A stretch of 64,000 bases of DNA from Lampris incognitus (taxonomy: Eukaryota; Chordata; Actinopteri; Lampriformes; Lampridae), in contig NC_079219.1 in NCBI RefSeq assembly GCF_029633865.1, forward strand, positions 52,475,121 through 52,539,120, in the 5' to 3' direction. A program made the translations under genes and the position numbers. Numbering within the stretch: position 1 is the first letter of the stretch; each line of letters begins with the position of its first letter. Below, piece after piece: positions 58,386 to 64,000 of this stretch. The notes beneath the pieces are model-generated. The model was not told the origin of the DNA. It was given only the letters and a program-made list of their open reading frames with translations, and did no database searches.

Positions 58386-58900
58386 TTCCCACTGGCCACT
58401 TGAAACGCATTAACATGCAGGTAACACTGCGTTTGGTAGAATCGGTGTCCTGCCCTGGTGTGAAAAATGCCAAGCTAGGTAAGGACGACGTCGTCTGGTG
58501 TGCAGTTTTTTTGTTATTTTTAAACATGTTCTGAGTGATCTTGTTGTTTTCGGTCTTCCACCCCCCCTTTGTTTTGCGCGTGGAGTTAAGGACACTGTAA
58601 ATTAAATCCAAAAGAAGCTGTTGTCCAACCCTAAAAACAGAGGAATTAATCAGACGGCCCATCCATCAGGCTGTGTGATAATGGAAGGGACGTGCGCTGG
58701 GCAGATGATGTGATGAATAATCCCTGGTCGTTTTAATTAACTTTTCCCTGTCCTGTAATGACCAAGCTGGTCAACAGAGCCGGTCAATAAGCATGTTAAT
58801 ATCAAACAAATAAAACTGCGGATGATTAAAAACCTCCCGTGTTATTAAATTTGAAATTCAAATGAAATGTATGCTTCCAGAGCCCCTGCATGCTAATGTC
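58386..58900. promoter_or_regulatory. Candidate sp8 upstream enhancer, best at 58640-58870
   Basis: 58640-58870 is repeat-free: 'ggaattaatcagacggcc', 'gatgtgatgaataatccc', 'gttttaattaacttttcc', 'gaccggtcaataagcatg'-like words, 'gttaatatcaaacaaat', 'gttattaaatttg'. An everted pair TGACC-aagct-GGTCA sits at 58759-58773. It lies about 1.2 kb upstream of the sp8 ATG, so it may be the most promoter-proximal enhancer. Confidence 0.42.
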
Positions 58901-58946
58901 TCACGCACACACGCACACACACACGCACACACACACACACACACAC
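58901..58946. repeat. (CA)n microsatellite
   Basis: CA run with a few CG interruptions. Confidence 0.95.
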
Positions 58947-59760
58947 CTTGCGGCTTGGTCTTATGTAACTGCTGTAACGGGACTCAGCGTGGACGTTACT
59001 GGCCTCCTCGAACTTCCGGTGGCGGCCTCGCGCCCCTCCTGCTCCCTGCAAGGCCGCCCGTGCTCGGCTGTGGTCGCTCTCAGCAGACGTGATGGGGACA
59101 AATAAATATCTGCTCTATTTTATTTTCCCCTAGTATCGTTCTTTATTTACTGTTGCCTCTTCTTCCTCCTCCTCCTCTTCTTCTTCCTCTTCTTCTCCTC
59201 GTCTATTTCTGCCTCCTTTTCAGGCTCGTCTCTCCCGGTGATAAAGTGAGCCGTCCTTGTCTGGTATGCGCCGAACTAGTTTTAATCTAAACTGTCAAGA
59301 TAATTGAAGGCAATTACAGCAACGTGTGTTAAGTTGGAGACGCACAATGGCGCGTCTTAAAGCGGGACAATGCGGCCCTTCATGCGCCGCGTAATAGTTG
59401 TGTATATTAACTGCTCGGGAAAACACGCAAAATACGCAGGGCAATTTTACCCGAGCCCCCCTGTTGGAGCGCAGGCTCCTCTCATGTGAGGCAGGTGCAA
59501 AAAAGAGATCTGCTGAGACACACACGGCCCTCCTGAAGACCACATCAGCCCTCTTAGAGCCGGGCCGACTCGCAGACCGCCAAAGCCCCGCCAGCTCAAT
59601 ACTGTGTGTCGGATAATAACGGGGACATTTTTTAAATAAATACTGGTCTGCGCGTGTTTTCTTCTTCTTCTACATTTACGTGATGCGATGTTCTGTAAAG
59701 TTCGATAAGTGTCCCCGAATTTTTTTTCACTCTCATTTAACTTTACCTTCTTCCGTTCTT
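58947..59760. promoter_or_regulatory. sp8 upstream flank, GC-rich
   Basis: A (CTT/CTC)-rich pyrimidine tract covers 59155-59215. 59330-59620 is CpG-containing and repeat-free, and may belong to the sp8 promoter region. No exon is identified. Confidence 0.35.
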
Positions 59761-59995
59761 TTATGACGCGCGGGGGGGGCGGGGGGGGTCCTGATGACCT
59801 CACGGCAGAATGTGGCGGCGTGGCGGGGCAGAGCCGCTGATTGGTCGCCCGTGTCACAGCGGCACTTCAAAGCCGGGAGAGGAGCCGGAGTCGTGGCGGA
59901 ATGGGCGGAACACATCATTGTATTGCACACCTCTAAAAAAACACTGCTCGGATTCATAAATATAAAAAGATCCTCTGAGGAGGGCACTTTTTGTG
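59761..59995 (+). promoter_or_regulatory. sp8: sp8 proximal promoter and 5' UTR
   Basis: An inverted CCAAT box (gattggtc, 59839-59846), a CRE-like 'tgatgacctca' near 59792, a GC box (gggcgg near 59903) and a TATA-like 'aaatataaaaaga' (59958-59970) lie in order upstream of the ATG at 59996. If that TATA is used, transcription would begin only a few bases before the ATG, so the start may lie further upstream. This is inference from motifs. Confidence 0.45.
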
Positions 59996-60016
59996 ATGGC
60001 AACTTCACTTCTAGGG
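59996..60016 (+). CDS. sp8: sp8 coding exon 1 (21 bases)
   Basis: ATG GCA ACT TCA CTT CTA GGG encodes MATSLLG and ends at the donor GTGAGT (60017). It joins in phase 0 to GAG GAG at 60588, after the acceptor 'gatgtttcag'. [20 protein letters not shown] is the N-terminus known for vertebrate Sp8. A simple open-frame search misses it and would start at a false ATG in the intron (60477). An internal ATG at 60621 could give a shorter, 441-residue form, as reported for Sp8 in other vertebrates. Confidence 0.93.
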
Positions 60017-61946
60017 GTGAGTCTAAGGACTTTCTTACCGGTTTAATTAGTTCTTTTATTGTCCGGCGGAGGGGATTAAGATTACCGCGGACAGGGCGCT
60101 GATTAGAGCCCGGTCCCGAGCGAGCGGCTCCTGTGTGAAGAACACACCAAAAAAACAACAAAAAAAACCCCAAATTTTTTTTTTGGAGGAAAAAAAAAAA
60201 CCTGAAGCTGAGATTTAGTCCGTATCCAGACGGCTGCCCACTTGCTACTCATTTATGTGTCTTAAGAGTCGCATGTTTTAACTCGATGTGCAGCCTGGCT
60301 GACATTCGTAACTGTTGTTTGACACGTTTCAGGGTTTTCCTATCGTCTAGATCTACAGGTAGGCAAACCCGACGTCCTGTGCGGCTACTGTTTTCCAAAT
60401 GACCGAAACTCAAGAAATGCCCATCCTGCTGAGCGTGCGTTATGACGCATTATAACACGTTAGAACGACACTAGTCTTGTTGCTATATGTCATTTGTGAA
60501 GTTGTGGTCCTGTTTTGCTGCATGTGGGTTTATTGTGCATGCACCGTGGGTGTGAGCGGTCACTTACAGCTCTTGTTGATGTTTCAGGAGGAGCCGAGGT
60601 TGGGATCGACTCCTTTAGCCATGTTAGCCGCTACCTGTAACAAAATAGGGAGTCCGAGCCCTTCACCATCCACAATTTCGGATAACTCCTCGTCGTTTGG
60701 GAAAGGATTCCACCCGTGGAAGAGAGCCGCAGCCAGCAGTTGCAGTCTGGGCTCCGGCCTGTCCGGTTTCGGGGTGTCCCGTAATGGATCCGGTATATCG
60801 GACTCTTTCGGCACCAACAGTTCGAGCGGATCCAGCGCCTTTTCCCTCACGTCCGGCACCACGTCTACTTCTCACTTTGGAAACGACTACTCGGTGTTCC
60901 AGGCGTCCGTCTCCAACAGCTCCCAGGAGTCCAGCCACCAGCCGGTTTTCATATCGAAGGTGCACACGTCAGTGGACAGCCTGCAAGGTATCTATCCGAG
61001 AATGAGCGTCGCACACCCCTACGAGTCCTGGTTCAAATCCTCTCACCCCGGGATCCCGGCGGGAGAGGTCGGCACCACCGGTGCGTCTGCGTGGTGGGAC
61101 GTGGGAGCAGGATGGATTGACGTCCAGAACCCAAACGGACCCGCACTACAGACGTCCTTACACTCCAGTGGACTCCAGACGTCCTTGCACTCTCCTCTCG
61201 GGGGATATAATTCCGATTACTCCAGTTTAAGCCACTCCGCTTTCAGCACAAGTCCCTCTCCGCACCTGTTGACAACCGGCCAGCACCTGATGGACGGCTT
61301 CAAGCCGGTGTTGTCCTCGTATCCCGACCCGAGCCCGTCTCCGCTAGCCGGGGCAGGGGGAACTATGCTGTCCGGGGCTCCGCCCGCGTCCTTGGCGGGC
61401 TCTCCGCGGTCCTCCGCTCGCCGGTATTCGGGCAGAGCCACCTGCGACTGCCCCAACTGTCAGGAGGCGGAGAGGCTGGGGCCGGCGGGAGCCAGCCTCC
61501 GGAGGAAAGGTCTCCACAGCTGTCACATCCCGGGCTGCGGGAAGGTTTACGGGAAGACGTCGCACCTGAAGGCGCATTTGCGGTGGCACACCGGCGAGAG
61601 GCCGTTCGTGTGCAACTGGCTCTTTTGCGGAAAGCGGTTCACGCGCTCTGACGAGCTCCAGCGACATTTACGCACGCACACCGGGGAGAAAAGGTTCGCC
61701 TGCCCGGTCTGCAACAAGAGATTTATGCGTAGCGACCACCTGAGCAAACACGTAAAAACTCACAGCGCCGGGGGGTCCGCCGGATCCGGCTCCGGCGGCA
61801 GCGGGGGGAAGAGGGGAAGCGATACCGACAGCGAGCACAGCGCGCCGGGCAGCCCTCCGTGCCATTCCCCGGACCTGTTGCAACCCCCGGAGTCTACCCC
61901 GGGAGGAGGAGGAGGAGGAGGAGGAGGCGGCATGAACGGCCTCTAA
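59996..61946 (+). CDS. sp8: Sp8 zinc-finger transcription factor (2 coding exons)
   Basis: Coding sequence is join(59996-60016, 60588-61946), 459 residues. Sp8 is a nuclear factor that binds GC/GT boxes; in vertebrates it acts in limb or fin ectoderm (Fgf8 control), forebrain and neuron specification. Exon 1 encodes MATSLLG. Exon 2 continues [20 protein letters not shown] (Sp motif, 14-28), a Ser-rich part with [28 protein letters not shown], then the Buttonhead box [13 protein letters not shown] (293-305). Three C2H2 fingers follow: C319/C324/H337/H341, C349/C354/H367/H371, C379/C382/H395/H399, with TGE linkers. The tail has Gly/Ser, an acidic Ser stretch, and ten glycines (446-455). The motifs GWIDVQNPN and [11 protein letters not shown] favour Sp8 over Sp9. 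It lacks the alanine and glycine runs of mammalian Sp8. Whether this is the a or b teleost paralogue is not resolved. Confidence 0.96.
60017..60587 (+). other. sp8: sp8 intron 1
   Basis: A 571-bp GT-AG intron: donor GGG|GTGAGT, acceptor TTTCAG|GAG with a pyrimidine-containing stretch. The frame is open for 37 codons upstream of the acceptor by chance; those residues have no counterpart in the family. Confidence 0.9.
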
Positions 61947-62862
61947 CCGTCTCCGTGACGCCTGAAATATCTGCCGAAACCCTCTTTTTTTTTGTATTTC
62001 GGATGGGGGACCGGTCCGGGGAACACTAAGTGGACATACGGTAGCGTATGCGACATGCTGTTACGCAGGAGCATGTTTCTCCGACTGTGTCACGTGCTTC
62101 ACACGACTAATTACACAAATTCATTTGTCGTCCACCGGGAACTTCCGGTTGACATGGCTTCTTGTGCAGTATGAAAATGTAATCACATTATTGTCGGCGC
62201 GCTGAGACGGGACACCATTCACAGTTGTTGTTGATGTTGTTTTTCCGCAGTTAGACGGATCCGGAAATAGCCGCGAGGGTTTCCCCGCGAGCAGGCTGTT
62301 TGGGGGCAAAGCGCCGCTGTCACCAGTCGTATGTTCACTATATTACTACTGACACCTGGTCTTCAAACCAAACTCTGGCACTTTATTACTGCGCAGCAGC
62401 CACGCTTCACGCGGCGTGTCTGTCCCGGCCTGCTGAGGATGTGGACTCTCTGGGGTCTTGCGGAGGACGCAGCCTGCAGACTTGCTGTAAATACCAACAA
62501 ATGTAGCTTAGGATGATAAAAAAAACGCGCACCAGTGTAATGGTGAGTTGTGTATTTGTCCAGGAGACGGTTTTGTATAGTTATTTCTAGTTGTATATGG
62601 ACTCTAGTCAATATCTGAACCTGTACTTGGATTTCCTTTGACCTGGTATAAAGTGTATTGTGGGGGACTCATATTTAACCACGACTTTCTTGTATGTAGG
62701 GCTCTATAGGCGCACTTTCAATTTATTTGCTGTTTATCCGCTCATTTAATTTAAGTAAGCATGTTGTAAAGTAAAATTAATTTTACAATGATATTTTTTT
62801 TTCTTTCCCCGAGGCTGGCTTTTTATGTAAGCCACTCAATAAAGTCAGTATGATCCACCCAC
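61947..62862 (+). other. sp8: sp8 3' UTR
   Basis: Starts after the TAA at 61944-61946 and runs through AT-rich sequence to the AATAAA at 62838. No other exon signal is present. The 'tgtaaata'-type words near 62485 and AT-rich 3' part could include stability or microRNA sites, not specifically identified. Confidence 0.7.
62838..62843 (+). terminator. sp8: sp8 polyadenylation signal
   Basis: AATAAA in the context 'ccactcaataaagtcag', about 890 bases after the stop codon, followed by a T/G-containing stretch. Cleavage would be expected near 62860. It is the first canonical signal after the stop that I found. Confidence 0.7.
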
Positions 62863-64000
62863 TTTATTTATTTGATCACTGAGTCGACAAAATTTATATT
62901 TAATTTAATGTCGAGCAGAAACCTTGAATTTATGTTTTCGCCCACTCGGATTCACGTTTTGGATTATTTATCTCCTGGTCTCGTCACATTTAAAACTCTC
63001 CATCTCCCCCTTTTTTTTTTACCAGCCGGTGGAAAATTATTCTAAAAATGTTCCAGAAGGCACAAAAACAGACTTTTGTCTCATAATTAGTTTTAAGGTC
63101 TCTATTAATTAGTGAAAAGGACGTCTCAGTCAAAGTGTTTCATTTCAATAGTTCAGTAGTCAGATTAACCATGAAATATAAACTTCAGAAATACACAAAG
63201 ATGTTCTACACCGAACACCTGTGACTAATTTCATATATATATACGTAAAATTATATATATAATAAAACAGTATATATTTAATTTTTATATATATATAAAT
63301 TATATATACTAGTTTATTATATATATAGACACATTACCTACCTACTTTTTTCCAGACGCCCAAACTTTAATAATAATAACAATAATAATAATAATTCACC
63401 TCCAGGACTCTGGATTATAACAGTTTTATTTATTTTTTGGCCAATTTTATTTATTTTGCTCTTGGTAAATATGCCAGAGTTTTAGTTGAAATATTTGGCT
63501 AAACAGAATATATCGTCCCTAGAAAAATGAAATTGTGAGCCCACACTGTAAAAAATAAAAGAGCAAAAAAGAGAAATATCAGGAAACACAATTTGATTTT
63601 TTCCTTCTCTCCGTACAAGTTGACTCAATTCCTTTGGTAAAACCAAATATCAAGGTGTCAAATCCCGCATTTGCGTATTTATCATCTTTCATTTGAATTA
63701 AATGATTTTAACACAGATCAAATTCGAGCGGTAGGGCCCCGGTACAGAACCAGTAACCACCAACATCTCCGTCCTGTTTTCCACCGCACGGACGCTCCGC
63801 CAAACGAGGCCCTGATGCGGAACAGCACGGGACGAACTCAGGCCGCCTTCGCTACCAGGCCCAACGTAAACCGTCACCTGGACGACGAACATGTTATGGA
63901 CCTTATTTCTGTAATGTTCCTTCTTTTCTTTTTTCTCACAATATTGATAATCTGGACCGCAGGATTCCATCTCATTTCCAAACTTGACAACAATCTCTGG
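62863..64000. other. sp8 downstream flank; AT-rich repeats
   Basis: 63230-63330 contains several (TA)n blocks with inverted-repeat character, and 63369-63394 an (AAT)n patch. 63030-63180 is repeat-free and might be regulatory. A 90-codon minus-strand frame at 63698-63970 has no recognisable domain and is not called. Confidence 0.4.

Noticed and set aside
58017..58662. Cys/Val-rich repeat proteins on the minus strand
   Set aside because: They come from the 25-bp minisatellite, which happens to lack stops in all frames.
60477..60587. 37-codon N-terminal extension of the zinc-finger reading frame
   Set aside because: It is intron sequence: a consensus acceptor at 60587 and a matching upstream exon (59996-60016) give the known Sp8 N-terminus.
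63698..63970. 90-codon minus-strand frame downstream of sp8
   Set aside because: No domain recognised and poor sequence complexity at its start.
1..64000. CRISPR array, prophage, bacterial operon or viral genome
   Set aside because: Introns, SINEs, LINE tails, microsatellites and a vertebrate Sp8 gene show this is a fish nuclear locus. No repeat-spacer array or viral gene set was seen.

Overview
The window looks like nuclear DNA of a ray-finned fish, probably a spiny-rayed teleost. It has dense dinucleotide and tetranucleotide microsatellites, several tRNA-derived SINE families, DNA transposon remnants of Tc1, hAT, Harbinger-like and piggyBac-like type, an L2-like LINE tail, GT-AG introns, and one vertebrate developmental gene. 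There are no bacterial operons, no tRNA or rRNA genes that look functional, and no CRISPR array. The species was not determined.

One intact protein-coding gene is supported: an Sp8-type zinc-finger transcription factor on the + strand (59996-61946). A 7-codon first coding exon (59996-60016) is spliced over a 571-bp GT-AG intron to a large second exon (60588-61946), giving 459 residues with the N-terminal Sp motif, a Buttonhead box and three C2H2 fingers. A GC-rich proximal promoter lies upstream. A 3' UTR of about 0.9 kb ends near an AATAAA at 62838-62843.

The other 60 kb upstream is a gene desert of the kind that surrounds developmental regulators. Between repeats it holds long, complex, AT-balanced blocks with homeodomain, Pbx/Meis and POU-like motifs and no coding potential. 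Examples lie near 10.0-10.7, 12.7-13.1, 15.9-16.4, 33.4-33.9, 40.4-41.0, 41.6-42.6, 44.1-44.4, 45.1-45.6, 46.7-46.9, 48.2, 54.3-54.6 and 58.6-58.9 kb. I list them as candidate conserved enhancers. Conservation cannot be seen from one sequence, so confidence is low to moderate.

The repeats form datable nests. At 0.4-1.6 kb two different SINEs sit inside a third, with visible target-site copies. Two copies of a piggyBac-like element (4.7-5.8 and 8.5-9.8 kb) share an internal 3' duplication, and each carries a different retroelement insert. A 1.6-kb composite lies at 22.5-24.2 kb. A 560-bp foldback palindrome lies at 24.8-25.4 kb. DNA transposon remains cluster at 35.1-39.6 kb, including a hAT MITE with a perfect 8-bp target duplication inside another element. 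A Tc1-like element at 52.7-53.9 kb interrupts a repeat whose uninterrupted relative is at 23.1-23.4 kb. All transposase reading frames found are broken.
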